This document shows, piece after piece, positions 24,169-33,997 of a DNA stretch of 64,000 bases. The notes beneath the pieces were generated by a model that was not told the DNA's origin, did not search any database, and was given only the letters and a program-made list of their open reading frames with translations. Source of the DNA: DATAPD01 sp036265385 (lineage in GTDB: Bacteria > Acidobacteriota > Terriglobia > Terriglobales > Acidobacteriaceae). Where the stretch lies: contig DATAPD010000015.1 of assembly GCA_036265385.1 (NCBI GenBank), forward strand, positions 372,001-436,000, written 5' to 3'. Position 1 is the stretch's first letter. Each line of letters starts with the position of its first letter. A program made the position numbers and the translations under genes.

Positions 24169-26367
24169 ATGCAATTGGATTCATTGACTACCGCCCTCAG
24201 GCGGATGGCCGCACTCATTCTGGCCGGAACTCTTACTACCGGAACCTGGGCGCAGGAGTCTTCCTCGATGCCCGCCGCTCCATCTCAAGCTAAGGCTACG
24301 TCCCAACCCGCTCAAGCCGAACCGCTCATCGACTATACGAAGGGACGTTCGCATTTCCCGAACCCCATTGGACCCTATGTTGGTCGCGATGTGCCGCCTC
24401 CTAAGCTCGCAAATACGGCGCGCATCGACTCTCTCCTTCGCGAGGGAAAGTTGTATCTCTCGATGAACGATGCCATCTCACTTGCTCTCGAAAACAACCT
24501 CGACATCGCTATTGCGCGCTACAACCTGAACATCGCCGATACCGATATCCTGCGCGCGAGAGCCGGCGCAGTAACGCGCGGCGTCAACACCGGAATTGTG
24601 CAGGGCACGATCGGTGGTACAGGTACAGGCATTGGTTCGACGGCGACGGGCGCAACCGGCGGCGGCGCCGGTGGCACGACAACCGGATCCGGTGGTGCTG
24701 GCGCAGGTACGTCTGGACTCGTTACATCCACATCAGGCGTCGGTTCAAGCGTGCCGAGCTTTGATCCGATCCTGACCGGAACGCTTCAACTCGATCGTAA
24801 CAATTCGATCGCGGCGAGCGCGTTTGCCAACCCGACGACCAGCACAAATACGAGCACCGTCGATTTCGGATACCAGCAAGGGTTCCAATGGGGCACGAAT
24901 CTGTCCGTCGGCTTCAACAACTCTCGAACCACTACAAGCTCCAATTTCACCAAATTGAGCCCATTACTTAATTCCAGCTTCCGGGCAACGATCAGCCAAC
25001 CGTTATTGCAGGGTTTCGGATTTCTACCAAATACCCGTTTCATCCGAATCGCCAAGAACAATCGCGAGATTTCCGACGTTGCATTCAAGCTGCAGGTCAT
25101 CACAACGGTCAACCAGATCCAAAATATTTACTGGGACCTGGTGAACGCCTACGAAGACGTGAAGGTAAAAGAGCGCTCTCTGGCTCTGGCGCAGAAAACT
25201 CTCTCCGACAACAAAAAACAAGTTGAAATCGGTACGCTTGCCCCAATTGAGGTAGTTCGCGCGCAAAGTGAAGCTGCCACTCGTCAACAGGACCTCATCA
25301 CTTCGCAAACCACGCTCGAACTCCAACAATTGCTGATCAAAAACGCTCTGAGCCGAACGCTTGTCGATCCACTCCTTGCCGACGCGGAAGTTATCCCAAC
25401 CGACACAATGGCTGTTCCTGACCAGGAACCCGTTACTCCCGTGCAAGACCTTGTGAATCAAGCTCTGGCTCATCGAGCGGAATTGGCCGAGTCACGCATC
25501 GATCTAACGAATCGCGAGATTACAAATAAATCAGCCAAGAACGCACTTCTGCCCACACTGAATGCTTTTGCGTACTACGGCGGCACAGGACAGGGCGGCG
25601 TACAAAATCCAACCAACGTATGCGGTAACCCCGGAGCTCCACCCTTTGGATGTACGGACCCCTCGAATATCGCGCCGTTTGTAAGTTACGGTGGCACTGT
25701 CGGGCAGCTTTTCGATTCAACCGCCCCCGACAAGGGTGTTGGCCTTCAACTGAACATCCCGCTTCGCAATCGCTCCGCTCAAGCGGATCAGGTTCGAGCT
25801 CTGCTCGAGTACCGTCAGGCGCAGATGCGTTTGCAACAGCAGGAAAATCAAATCCGCATCGACGTTCGCAACGCGCAGTTCACCTTGCAACAGAACCGCG
25901 CGCGCGTTGAAGCTGCCCGAGCCGGTGTCGAACTCGGACGCCAGTCGCTCGATGCCGAAACCAAAAAGTATTCCCTCGGAGCTTCGACCAATACTCTCGT
26001 TCTGCAAGCACAGCGCGATCTGGCGCAGTCAGAGTCCACTCTCGTGACGGCACTCTCGCTTTATGAGAAGTCCCGCGTCGATCTGGATCGGGCAATAGGA
26101 GCTACTCTGGATCGGCTTGGTATCGACGTCGCCGACGCCGAACAAGGTGCAGTGCGCAGAATGCCGAACGTTCCGTATGTCACTCCGCGGCCGCCTGAGC
26201 AGCTCAATCCGCAGATGCAACAACCTCAAGCGCAGCCGAACCAGGTACAACCACAGGTGATGCCACAAACCACGCCGATGCAGACTCAGCCAGCGCCAAG
26301 CACGCCAACTGAGCCTTCAGCTCAACCGACGGAGCCACCGCCAAGCTCGACCACTCCTCCGCAGTAG
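24169..26367 (+). CDS. TolC-family outer-membrane efflux protein
   Basis: Outer-membrane channel of a type I secretion or efflux system. The 732-residue protein starts with a signal peptide (cleavage near TWAQ) and has two outer-membrane efflux repeats of long helices, for example LALAQKTLSDNKKQVEIGTL and the second-half counterpart ending near residue 640. Unusual parts are a Gly/Thr/Ser-rich stretch (about residues 142-195) between the first helix and the beta-barrel segment, and a Gln/Pro/Thr-rich C-terminal tail of about 65 residues. GGAG precedes the ATG by eight bases. No membrane-fusion protein or inner-membrane pump is adjacent, so the partners are encoded elsewhere. Confidence 0.9.
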   Translation: MQLDSLTTALRRMAALILAGTLTTGTWAQESSSMPAAPSQAKATSQPAQAEPLIDYTKGRSHFPNPIGPYVGRDVPPPKLANTARIDSLLREGKLYLSMNDAISLALENNLDIAIARYNLNIADTDILRARAGAVTRGVNTGIVQGTIGGTGTGIGSTATGATGGGAGGTTTGSGGAGAGTSGLVTSTSGVGSSVPSFDPILTGTLQLDRNNSIAASAFANPTTSTNTSTVDFGYQQGFQWGTNLSVGFNNSRTTTSSNFTKLSPLLNSSFRATISQPLLQGFGFLPNTRFIRIAKNNREISDVAFKLQVITTVNQIQNIYWDLVNAYEDVKVKERSLALAQKTLSDNKKQVEIGTLAPIEVVRAQSEAATRQQDLITSQTTLELQQLLIKNALSRTLVDPLLADAEVIPTDTMAVPDQEPVTPVQDLVNQALAHRAELAESRIDLTNREITNKSAKNALLPTLNAFAYYGGTGQGGVQNPTNVCGNPGAPPFGCTDPSNIAPFVSYGGTVGQLFDSTAPDKGVGLQLNIPLRNRSAQADQVRALLEYRQAQMRLQQQENQIRIDVRNAQFTLQQNRARVEAARAGVELGRQSLDAETKKYSLGASTNTLVLQAQRDLAQSESTLVTALSLYEKSRVDLDRAIGATLDRLGIDVADAEQGAVRRMPNVPYVTPRPPEQLNPQMQQPQAQPNQVQPQVMPQTTPMQTQPAPSTPTEPSAQPTEPPPSSTTPPQ

Positions 26368-26402
26368 CAACGAACTTACGCGGAAAGTTCAGCCGCTTGA
26401 AG

Positions 26403-26434
26403 AGCGCGGGAAATTTGCCCCGCGCTTTTCTTTT
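26403..26434 (+). terminator. Intrinsic terminator after tolC
   Basis: AGCGCGGG (26403-26410), an eight-base loop and CCCGCGCT (26419-26426) form a perfect 8-bp stem followed by TTTCTTTT, 36 bp after the tolC stop. Confidence 0.88.
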
Positions 26435-26652
26435 GCCTAGAAACTCACTGCACACTGGGCCTCACACAGTGTCTTGGCTCGCAGTTGATTCGCAGCTATC
26501 CTTTACGTCACCTTGATCTCTCGAATCATCATAGCCGCTGGAAGCGCGGGCATTTTCCTCCGCGATATACGGAGACCGGTTTCGTTGCCTCGGACAGCTG
26601 ATAGTGCAGAGGCAAGTGTGGGCCTTCCACCGTGGCGACGAGGGAGACCCGC

Positions 26653-27519
26653 GTGAAGCTCTCGATCGTCCTCATCACGCACAACGAGGAACGAAATCTC
26701 GGACGCACACTTGAAAGCGTGAAGCCTCTTTTAACGGATGGCGATGCCGAGATCATAATTGTCGATTCCGGCTCCACTGATCGCACCTTGGAAATCGCGC
26801 ACTCTCATAGCGTGAAAGTCTTCGTTGAAGAGTGGAAAGGGTTCGCCGCCCAAAAGAATTCTGCTCTCGATAAAGCATCCGGAGACTGGGTTCTAAGTTT
26901 GGACGCAGACGAAGAAGTCAGCCCGGAACTTGCGGGGGATATTCAAGGCGCGATGAAGACACAGCGGAAAATCGAGGAACTTCAAGGTGTGCCGAGTGAT
27001 ACGAGCGATGCCGTGCGGGCAATCAACCAGGTGCATTTAGACTCGGGTGTGCCTCTGACGCGCTTCACATTTGGCTTCTGGATTCCTCGCAAAAACCACT
27101 TTCTCGGACGCTGGATGAAGCACGGCGGTTATTGGCCTGATCCGAAACTACGGCTGTTTCGTCGTGGAAGCGCGCGCTTCGAGAATCGGCTCGTACACGA
27201 GGACGTAAAGCTCGAAGGGAAAGCCGGGAACCTCAAAGGCGCTTTGATCCACCATTCCTATCCGACCGTCTCCGATTATCTCGAACACATGAATCGTTAT
27301 TCTTCGCTCGGGGCTGAGATGGTGGAAGCGAGAGGGCCAGTGCGATTCACCGCGTTCAACCTCACGCTTCGTCCACTCGCAACGTTCATTTACAACTACA
27401 TCCTTCGGCTAGGTTTTTTAGACGGCAAAGAGGGATTTCTGCTTCACGTGAATCACTCGATCTATGTTGCCTGGAAATACGCCAAAGCTTGGGAACGCAG
27501 CCAAACTACTCCCGTTTGA
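26653..27519 (+). CDS. Family 2 glycosyltransferase (WaaE-like)
   Basis: Transfers a sugar from a nucleotide donor, probably onto lipopolysaccharide core or another surface glycan. The GT-A fold starts LSIVLITHNEERNL, has IIVDSGSTDRT, and LDADEE is the metal-binding DxD-like motif. The C-terminal part (LFRRGSARFENR...HEDV, then HHSYPT) resembles WaaE/KdtX-type enzymes. I choose the GTG at 26653, which has GGGAG upstream and begins the domain; a GTG at 26632 adds seven residues. An unusual insert with PSDTSDAV near residue 115 may be lineage specific. Single gene following the tolC terminator. Confidence 0.85.
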   Translation: MKLSIVLITHNEERNLGRTLESVKPLLTDGDAEIIIVDSGSTDRTLEIAHSHSVKVFVEEWKGFAAQKNSALDKASGDWVLSLDADEEVSPELAGDIQGAMKTQRKIEELQGVPSDTSDAVRAINQVHLDSGVPLTRFTFGFWIPRKNHFLGRWMKHGGYWPDPKLRLFRRGSARFENRLVHEDVKLEGKAGNLKGALIHHSYPTVSDYLEHMNRYSSLGAEMVEARGPVRFTAFNLTLRPLATFIYNYILRLGFLDGKEGFLLHVNHSIYVAWKYAKAWERSQTTPV

Positions 27520-27605
27520 ATCTCGGTCCAGCGCCCACTATTTGGACTTGTCCCTGTGACTTTCGTAAGTGCGACCCCACATAGCTGCCATGCCACAATA
27601 GATGG

Positions 27606-28007
27606 ATGGGGCGGCTAAGCACGTACCGCGCACTCAGCGTCGCACACTTCTTCGTGGCTGTACCTCTGATTGCTCTGTCGACATTTTTTGGTTTGTACCT
27701 GGTGCCTATCTTGGCCGCCATACCGATCTGGTTCTGCGTCCTTGGCAATCAGCTCTGGTATGGCCCTAACCGGCGTATCTGTCGCTGGGTGCGCTTCACG
27801 CACTTGTTGGCGTTGTTTGTGTCAGCGGCCCTGGTGGTCATCGGAGTCTTCACTCTGCAGGCTGCGATGCGCAGCGCCGCCAAGGGTGGCGGTCTGCTCA
27901 GTCCATGGGGTTTCATACCCCTTGCTACAGCTGTTTTGCTCGCGGCATTGGCAATCGCCTCGCTCTCACTTGTTGGACCTGAGCCGCTGGTCAAGCCTGC
28001 CCAATAA
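27606..28007 (+). CDS. Four-helix membrane protein, unknown
   Basis: Unrecognised 133-residue protein with four likely membrane segments at about 12-30, 33-46, 65-87 and 102-125. Short basic patches (NRRICRW) probably face the cytoplasm. It lies between the glycosyltransferase and the convergent CsaA-like gene and shows no enzyme motif. Confidence 0.55.
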   Translation: MGRLSTYRALSVAHFFVAVPLIALSTFFGLYLVPILAAIPIWFCVLGNQLWYGPNRRICRWVRFTHLLALFVSAALVVIGVFTLQAAMRSAAKGGGLLSPWGFIPLATAVLLAALAIASLSLVGPEPLVKPAQ

Positions 28008-28031
28008 CTGTTCCCTCCAACTGCTTCGTGC

Positions 28032-28385
28032 TTATCCTGCTCTCGTCCCATCCGGGACTGCGCTTTCTGGTATCGCCAATACCGGCTTGATGCCGTCGGC
28101 GTAACCGATGTCAAACAGCATGCCCTCAGACAGCACGCCACGCATCTTGCGCGGCTCGAGATTCACCACAAATAGGGCTTGTTTGCCCTCGATCTCTCTC
28201 GGATTTGACCGCTCTTTTCGGATGCCCGCCACGATGGTTCTTTCGTGATCGCCGAAGCTCACGCGGAGCTGGCACAACTGGTCCGAGTTGGGCACGTCCG
28301 TAACACTCATGATGGTGCCGATCCGGATATCAAGCTGGTTGAGAACATCGAGTGTGATCGTGGGTTTGATCGCTGCAGGTGTCAT
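28032..28385 (-). CDS. CsaA-like tRNA-binding-domain protein
   Basis: A stand-alone OB-fold tRNA-binding domain like the C-terminal part of methionyl-tRNA synthetase beta chains, Arc1p and CsaA. The 117-residue product shows LDIRIGTIMSV, the core NSDQLCQLRV and VVNLEPRKMRGV with SEGMLF, all standard for the family. CsaA is reported as an export-related chaperone in Bacillus, but the domain itself chiefly indicates tRNA binding. It is divergent from the methylmalonyl-CoA mutase gene and probably shares an intergenic promoter region with it. Confidence 0.85.
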   Translation of the reverse strand: MTPAAIKPTITLDVLNQLDIRIGTIMSVTDVPNSDQLCQLRVSFGDHERTIVAGIRKERSNPREIEGKQALFVVNLEPRKMRGVLSEGMLFDIGYADGIKPVLAIPESAVPDGTRAG

Positions 28386-28546
28386 GTGGGTTTTTTCGAT
28401 GCCGGAGTTCGAGAGACAAGACTAAGCCATGTTCTTCGTCTCTCCTAGCATCTCGGAGCTGAAAGTCAAACCAACCAATCGGTCGGCTTGTCGTCTTGTT
28501 CGTGATGCAACGCCCATCTATTATCAAATTACGACCGTGGGGGAGC

Positions 28547-30343
28547 ATGTCCGACATTAAGAAGCCGAAACAACAAGTTGCCGAGAGCCCAATTGCCGAT
28601 GTTTTCGAGGGGCGCGGGCCTTCTGCTAGCGAAAAGCATTGGGCTGAAAAGACCCTTGGGCCAACGCTCGAAAAAGCTCCTGAAAAACCTATCGGTGCGC
28701 CCACGGGCACCAATCTTGACGAAAACGGCAATGCCCGCTTTTCGACGATTTCGGACGTTCCGATTCGGCGTCTCTACACTCAGGCCGATCTTCCCTCCGA
28801 TTGGTCATACGAAAAATACTTAGGCTATCCGGGCGAAGCGCCGTACACGCGCGGCATTCACGCGACAGGTTATCGCGGCAAGCTCTGGACGATGCGCATG
28901 TTCTCGGGATTCGCATCGCCTGAGGAAACGAACAAGCGTTACAAGTATCTGCTTGAGCACGGCGGAGGCGGTTTGTCTGTCGCTTTCGACCTGCCCACAC
29001 TGATGGGTTATGACTCGGACCATCCAGCGAGCGAAGGTGAAGTCGGTAAGTGCGGCGTGGCGATCGATTCTCTCGAAGACATGGAGATTCTTTTCGAAGG
29101 CATCGATCTCGAGAAGACAACCACCTCGATGACGATCAACTCGCCCGCCTCTGTGCTATGGGCGATGTACCTGGTAGTGGCGGAGAAACAAGGGGCCGAC
29201 TGGAAGAAAATTTCTGGCACGATTCAGAACGACATCTTAAAGGAATACATCGCGCAAAAAGAGTACATCTATCCTCCCGCGCCTTCGATGCGCCTGGTGA
29301 TTGACACCTTCGAGTTCGGATCGAAGTTCACGCCACGCTTCAACACGATTTCTATTTCCGGCTACCACATTCGTGAAGCCGGTTCGACAGCTCTGCAGGA
29401 ATTGGCATTCACGATTTATGACGGCGTTGAATACGTGGAGTGGGCGCGTCGCCGTGGCCTCGAAGTCGACGATTTCGGCCCGCGGCTCAGCTTTTTCTTT
29501 AACGCGCACAGCGATTTCTTCGAGGAAATCGCGAAATATCGTGCGGCACGAAAAATTTGGTACCGCTTGATGAAAGACCGCTTCGGCGCGAAAAATGCAC
29601 GCACTTGGCTCATGCGGTTCCACACACAGACCGCGGGCGTGTCCCTCCCTGCGCAGCAACCGATGAACAACATCGCTCGCGTAGCCCTGCAAGCCATGGC
29701 GGCAGTGTTGGGCGGAACGCAATCGTTGCATACCGATTCTTACGACGAAGCACTTGCCCTGCCCACGGAAGAAGCCGCACGTATCGCTCTGCGCACACAA
29801 CAAATCATTGCCTATGAATCGGGAGTAGCTCAGACAGTCGATCCTTTAGGCGGATCGTACTTCGTCGAAAACCAGACGCTTCAGATGGAAAAAGGCGCCT
29901 TTGATTACTTCGACAAGCTCGATCAGATGGGTGGGATGGTTAAGGCTATCGAGCGCGGTTACCCCCAGAAAGAAATCGCCGAGGCGTCATATCAATATCA
30001 GAGGGCTGCTGAAGCGAGAGAAAAAGTCATCGTGGGTGTAAATGAGTTCGTGATCGAAGAAGAGTCACCGAAAATCCTTTACATTGATGAGAGTGTCGCG
30101 CGAGCACAATCCGCCAAGCTGAAGGCTCTCAGAGCGCGTCGCTCAAATGAAGAAGTACAGCGCGCTCTCGATGCTCTCAAAAAAGCTGCTGCGAAAGAGC
30201 CTCAGGTGCGCAATAGCAGCATTTCCGAAGCCAACACGATGCCCTACATCATCGACGCCGTACGCGCATACGCAACCGTCGGCGAGATCTGCGAAGCATT
30301 GCGCCAGGTCTACGGAACCTACACCGAAGTCAGCGTGACTTAA
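28547..30343 (+). CDS. Methylmalonyl-CoA mutase, large (catalytic) subunit
   Basis: Interconverts methylmalonyl-CoA and succinyl-CoA with adenosylcobalamin, the last step of propionyl-CoA catabolism. I start at MSDIKKP (28547); upstream TTG and ATG codons would add 14-17 residues. The 598-residue product contains the substrate-binding TIM barrel (PYTRGIHATGYRG near the N-terminus, FDLPTLMGYDSDHP and LGGTQSLHTDSYDEA), but no cobalamin-binding domain. That domain is the separate gene at 33998. A long acidic/basic N-terminal extension (1-70) precedes the barrel. Specificity could also be for isobutyryl- or ethylmalonyl-CoA, since split large subunits with these roles exist. Confidence 0.92.
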   Translation: MSDIKKPKQQVAESPIADVFEGRGPSASEKHWAEKTLGPTLEKAPEKPIGAPTGTNLDENGNARFSTISDVPIRRLYTQADLPSDWSYEKYLGYPGEAPYTRGIHATGYRGKLWTMRMFSGFASPEETNKRYKYLLEHGGGGLSVAFDLPTLMGYDSDHPASEGEVGKCGVAIDSLEDMEILFEGIDLEKTTTSMTINSPASVLWAMYLVVAEKQGADWKKISGTIQNDILKEYIAQKEYIYPPAPSMRLVIDTFEFGSKFTPRFNTISISGYHIREAGSTALQELAFTIYDGVEYVEWARRRGLEVDDFGPRLSFFFNAHSDFFEEIAKYRAARKIWYRLMKDRFGAKNARTWLMRFHTQTAGVSLPAQQPMNNIARVALQAMAAVLGGTQSLHTDSYDEALALPTEEAARIALRTQQIIAYESGVAQTVDPLGGSYFVENQTLQMEKGAFDYFDKLDQMGGMVKAIERGYPQKEIAEASYQYQRAAEAREKVIVGVNEFVIEEESPKILYIDESVARAQSAKLKALRARRSNEEVQRALDALKKAAAKEPQVRNSSISEANTMPYIIDAVRAYATVGEICEALRQVYGTYTEVSVT

Positions 30344-30405
30344 CTCGCTTGGCTTTGCTTCCCGTTCCGAATCATGCCTGACAGACTTTTGCGGAATCCA
30401 CCATT

Positions 30406-31431
30406 TCACGCTACAGCTTGCGTTTCGACTCTAACTGCAAGTTTCTGAGTTTTTCCCTTTGGCGCACGCTTTTCGCGCAACTTCAAAAATGGCTGTTCGA
30501 TGATGTAGTACGAGAGCGTTCCACATGCGAGCGCCAGAACCAGATTCAGCGGGAAGGCCGCCCAGAAAGCATGAGAGGCGCGATCCAAAAAGAGTTGCTG
30601 CCACAGGTATAGGCTATAGGTGATGCTTCCGAACCATGCCACAGGTTTCCAGTTCAGAATCTTATACGGACGCACCATCACGTGTTGCAACGAGAGTGCG
30701 ATGCAGAAGTGAAGCATCGTGATTCCGGCGGCCTGATAAAGACGAGTATTCCAAAGCTGAATCAGCGGGAGCAGGACGGTCGCGATTGGCACGACTGCAA
30801 ACCAAGGGGCTTGGAACAGCTTCCAGTGGCGAAGCAAATGTGTCTGGACGAGAGCAAGTGCACATCCGACTGCGAGAGCATCCATGTAGAGAGGAAACTG
30901 TCGGCCAGTCGGAGCATGTCCCGTGATTACCCAGAGCAGCATTCGCAGAGTCGGAACTGCCGCAATCGTTAACGCGACAACCAACCCTCGTTTCTCAAAT
31001 GACAACAGCAAAACCAACGGCCACATTACGTAGAACTGCTCCTCCACCCCGAGCGACCAAAGATGGCCTAAGACCCATTGCCCTCGATAGAAATTCAAGC
31101 AGTACGTAAGCGCGGCGATGATGTTCGCGGAAGATAGACAATCCCAATTCAGCGCGATGATCGCAGCCATGAAAATGTAGGCCGCAGGAAAAATCCTATA
31201 CGCACGTCGAATATAGAAATTTTTGAGCGAAATCGTTCCAGTTCGCTCGTGTTCTCGGAGAAGCTGCGACGTAATTAAAAATCCTGAGAGTACGAAAAAA
31301 ATGCGAGACCCCAAGTTGCCGTAAAGTTCCAAAACACCCGAGTGGATGAAGTGGCGCGTACCCGAAAGGTGCGCGACAAGAACGAAAGAAATACACATGG
31401 CGCGCAGGCCGAAGAGCGATGGGATCCGCAT
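30406..31431 (-). CDS. Acyltransferase 3 family membrane protein
   Basis: Integral-membrane O-acyltransferase of the OafA/NodX type that modifies surface polysaccharide or lipids. The 341-residue protein has about ten hydrophobic segments, an N-terminal FVLVAHLSGTRH (catalytic His region), the RSGFLITSQLL-like segment with FVLSGFLIT and an internal RRAYRIFPA motif. No sugar-biosynthesis genes adjoin it. The sulfotransferase-like gene upstream runs in the same direction, 237 bp away. Confidence 0.88.
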   Translation of the reverse strand: MRIPSLFGLRAMCISFVLVAHLSGTRHFIHSGVLELYGNLGSRIFFVLSGFLITSQLLREHERTGTISLKNFYIRRAYRIFPAAYIFMAAIIALNWDCLSSANIIAALTYCLNFYRGQWVLGHLWSLGVEEQFYVMWPLVLLLSFEKRGLVVALTIAAVPTLRMLLWVITGHAPTGRQFPLYMDALAVGCALALVQTHLLRHWKLFQAPWFAVVPIATVLLPLIQLWNTRLYQAAGITMLHFCIALSLQHVMVRPYKILNWKPVAWFGSITYSLYLWQQLFLDRASHAFWAAFPLNLVLALACGTLSYYIIEQPFLKLREKRAPKGKTQKLAVRVETQAVA

Positions 31432-31668
31432 GGTTCAGTGGCTGACCGAGCCATGGGAGGTTGGCCGGATTGCACCTCAACAATGATATTCGTTTGAATG
31501 CTTAATCAAGCGTGACAATCATCACACCAAAGAAGACAAATTCCGTCTTCGGGAAAACGCAGAGGTGACGCCTCAAGAACTGCCCCGCCGTCGGATCGCT
31601 TTTCAACTACCTCTCGTCGATAGCCCTCTTTTGAGGTCGCATTTTGCGACCTCAAACAATCTTCATTC

Positions 31669-32247
31669 TCAGCCAATCTTCTTCGCCAGCGTACGGTTCC
31701 TGTACAAACTCTGATCAACCTGGGCCATCATCGCCTCCATGTTGAGCGGCAACTTCAGAAAACTGGCAACGCGTTCACACGTTTCGCGGCCCTCGTTCAA
31801 CAGGCTATGGTAATGGATGCGTAGCACTTCTACATTCGATTTCCCGTTAAGCCACGTATTCACTTCGTACAAGTGATTTTGGAATGCCCGTGTCATTGCC
31901 GCTGCATCAACCGATGAATCTGCCGCCCCACGGCGCTGCAACATCTGCTCTTGAGACTTCAAAACTTCGGCCAATGGCCGCTGCATGAAAATGATTCGAT
32001 ATGCATGAGTGAGCGGCAGCGACAACAAGAGTTGAGAAATCACTTTCACAACTTTGCCTTCCGCTTCCCCAATGAGTGTTGGATCTTTCGGGAGCTGCTT
32101 AATCCGCTCCCATTCGAGATATCCCTTCGGATTGTCAATATCGGCTTGGCGCTCACCATCGGAAAGAGCTGTCATTCCGCCCGCCACCAGCATCTGCATC
32201 ATCAAAGACGTGCCTGAACGAGGAAGTCCCGAAACAATCGTTATCAT
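31669..32247 (-). CDS. Sulfotransferase-like P-loop protein
   Basis: Short sulfotransferase-family protein of 192 residues. The N-terminal IVSGLPRSGTSLMMQML is the 5'-phosphosulfate-binding loop of PAPS-dependent enzymes, and YRIIFMQRPLAEVLKSQ resembles the 3'-phosphate site with its Arg and Ser. The catalytic His is not obvious. Substrate unknown; the neighbouring acyltransferase hints at surface-molecule modification. Confidence 0.7.
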   Translation of the reverse strand: MITIVSGLPRSGTSLMMQMLVAGGMTALSDGERQADIDNPKGYLEWERIKQLPKDPTLIGEAEGKVVKVISQLLLSLPLTHAYRIIFMQRPLAEVLKSQEQMLQRRGAADSSVDAAAMTRAFQNHLYEVNTWLNGKSNVEVLRIHYHSLLNEGRETCERVASFLKLPLNMEAMMAQVDQSLYRNRTLAKKIG

Positions 32248-32346
32248 CTAAGTCCTTGGTTGGTTGATTGATCGAGTATAGCGGACAGTTCTCCACCCAC
32301 TTGATCTCCGAAGACTATAATTCTCTTCTCCCGAACGAGGCTGATG

Positions 32347-33279
32347 ATGTTGACGAGACGCGAGTTCTTCTTAAGCAATGCGGTAGCGGCAGGAATCGCG
32401 ATTTTTCGACCTGGCATCTTTGCTGGAGATTTTTTCCCGGACTTTAAATTTCCGAGTGACACTCACGATCGAATCGCAATCGCTTCCTATCCATTTCGCG
32501 AATTTATTGTGGGAAAGGAAGCGAAGACCCCACAGTCGGCCCAGATTCAACTCGAGCAGTTTGCAGCGCATGTCCAGGAAAAATTCGGAGTACGAAATAT
32601 TGAGCCCTGGACTGGCCACTTCCCCTCCACCGACCAAAAATATCTCGATCAATTTCGAACTGCTCTCGAAAAATCGAACGGATTCGTCGCAAACATCGCA
32701 GTCGATGGAGAATCCTCTCCGTACGCATTAGATCGCAAGGAGCGCGAGCAGGCGATTTCTTTCAGTAAGAAATGGGTAGACGCAGCGGCTTTCCTTCGAG
32801 CACCAGGTATTCGTACCAACATCCCCAGTGCTCGAGACGCTCAGCCGCAGGTTGAGCGCGCCGCTGAAAGCTTGGCGCGGGTCGTTGACTATGCTTCCTC
32901 CAAAAATGTGGTGATTAATCTGGAGAACGACAATCCGGTCAGTGAAGATCCGTTTTTCCTTGTGAAGGTGGTTGAAACTGTCGGGAATCCCTGGTTGCGC
33001 ACGCTCCCCGACTTCGCGAACTCACTTGCCCATCGCGAAGAAGAGTATGCCTACAAGGGTTTTTCTGCGATGTGTGATCACGCCTACTCCATCTGTCACG
33101 TCAAAAGTATGGAATTGAATGATTCCAACAATCCGGTCCACGTCGACATGGCACGAGCGTTTGACCTACTAAATCGAAGCGGCTTCAAGGGATATTGCTC
33201 CATGGAATTCGACAGCCCCGGCGATCCCTATTCCGGCACCAAGGATCTGATCGCATCTACAATCAAACTGCTGAAGTAA
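32347..33279 (+). CDS. Exported TIM-barrel sugar isomerase/epimerase-like protein
   Basis: Xylose-isomerase-like (AP endonuclease 2) TIM-barrel protein. The 310-residue product begins MLTRREFFLSNAV, a twin-arginine signal with RRxFF, suggesting export as a folded protein. Barrel segments include VVINLENDNPVSEDP with metal-ligand Glu, WLRTLPDFAN, ICHVKSM and the final CSMEFDS. The ATG at 32347 is preferred because GAGG is six bases upstream; another ATG lies three bases earlier. Single gene with unknown substrate. Confidence 0.75.
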   Translation: MLTRREFFLSNAVAAGIAIFRPGIFAGDFFPDFKFPSDTHDRIAIASYPFREFIVGKEAKTPQSAQIQLEQFAAHVQEKFGVRNIEPWTGHFPSTDQKYLDQFRTALEKSNGFVANIAVDGESSPYALDRKEREQAISFSKKWVDAAAFLRAPGIRTNIPSARDAQPQVERAAESLARVVDYASSKNVVINLENDNPVSEDPFFLVKVVETVGNPWLRTLPDFANSLAHREEEYAYKGFSAMCDHAYSICHVKSMELNDSNNPVHVDMARAFDLLNRSGFKGYCSMEFDSPGDPYSGTKDLIASTIKLLK

Positions 33280-33343
33280 CTTGTGGAAATCGATTTAGAT
33301 TTTCGATTCGCTCTAGATAGGCTTTCGGAAACATCAATCAGGT

Positions 33344-33943
33344 ATGCGTAAGGCAATCAATCATCTGAAAAAAGTCGACCCACTTTTAGGTGCCCTAATC
33401 GAAAAAGTTGGACCCTATCGCATGGAATATGGGGAACCCACGTTTCATAGTGTCGCTGAGGCGATCATTTATCAACAGTTGAATGGCAAGGCAGCAGTCA
33501 CAATCTTCAAACGGTTCACTGATTTGGCCGGCTCACCACTAACTCCCGAAGGAATTCTCAAGCTCACTGACGAGCAACTGCGAGCTGTTGGCTTGTCCAA
33601 ACAGAAGTCATCGTATGTTCGGGATCTCGCCGAAAAAGCAAGAACCGGCGTGCTCGATTTTTCGAAACTCGCTGAACAATCGGATGAGGAAGTCATCGAA
33701 CACCTGACTCAAGTCAAAGGCGTAGGTGTTTGGACCGCTCACATGTTTTTGATGTTCACACTGCGGCGCCCCGACGTGCTTCCGACCGGCGATTACGGCA
33801 TTCAGGCAGCCATGAAAAAGCATTATCGAAAACGAAAGCTGCCGAAGCCAAAGGACATGGAAAAAATCGCGAAATGCTGGTCGCCGTACCGTTCGGTCGC
33901 ATGCTGGTATCTTTGGCGGAGCCTCGATATCAAGACGCTATGA
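33344..33943 (+). CDS. DNA-3-methyladenine glycosylase (HhH-GPD)
   Basis: Excises alkylated bases from DNA. The 199-residue product is a compact AlkA-type domain. The helix-hairpin-helix VKGVGVWTAHM sits near residue 128, and the catalytic Asp is in TGDYGIQ near residue 147. The N-terminal FHSVAEAIIYQQLNGKAA is the conserved QQ helix. There are no iron-sulfur cysteines. It is followed by the mutase small subunit with 54 bp between. Confidence 0.92.
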   Translation: MRKAINHLKKVDPLLGALIEKVGPYRMEYGEPTFHSVAEAIIYQQLNGKAAVTIFKRFTDLAGSPLTPEGILKLTDEQLRAVGLSKQKSSYVRDLAEKARTGVLDFSKLAEQSDEEVIEHLTQVKGVGVWTAHMFLMFTLRRPDVLPTGDYGIQAAMKKHYRKRKLPKPKDMEKIAKCWSPYRSVACWYLWRSLDIKTL

Positions 33944-33997
33944 GTCATGCTCGCCTGTGACACGAGCCCGTGACCCTGTTGTTTCCTTTGTGATTAA

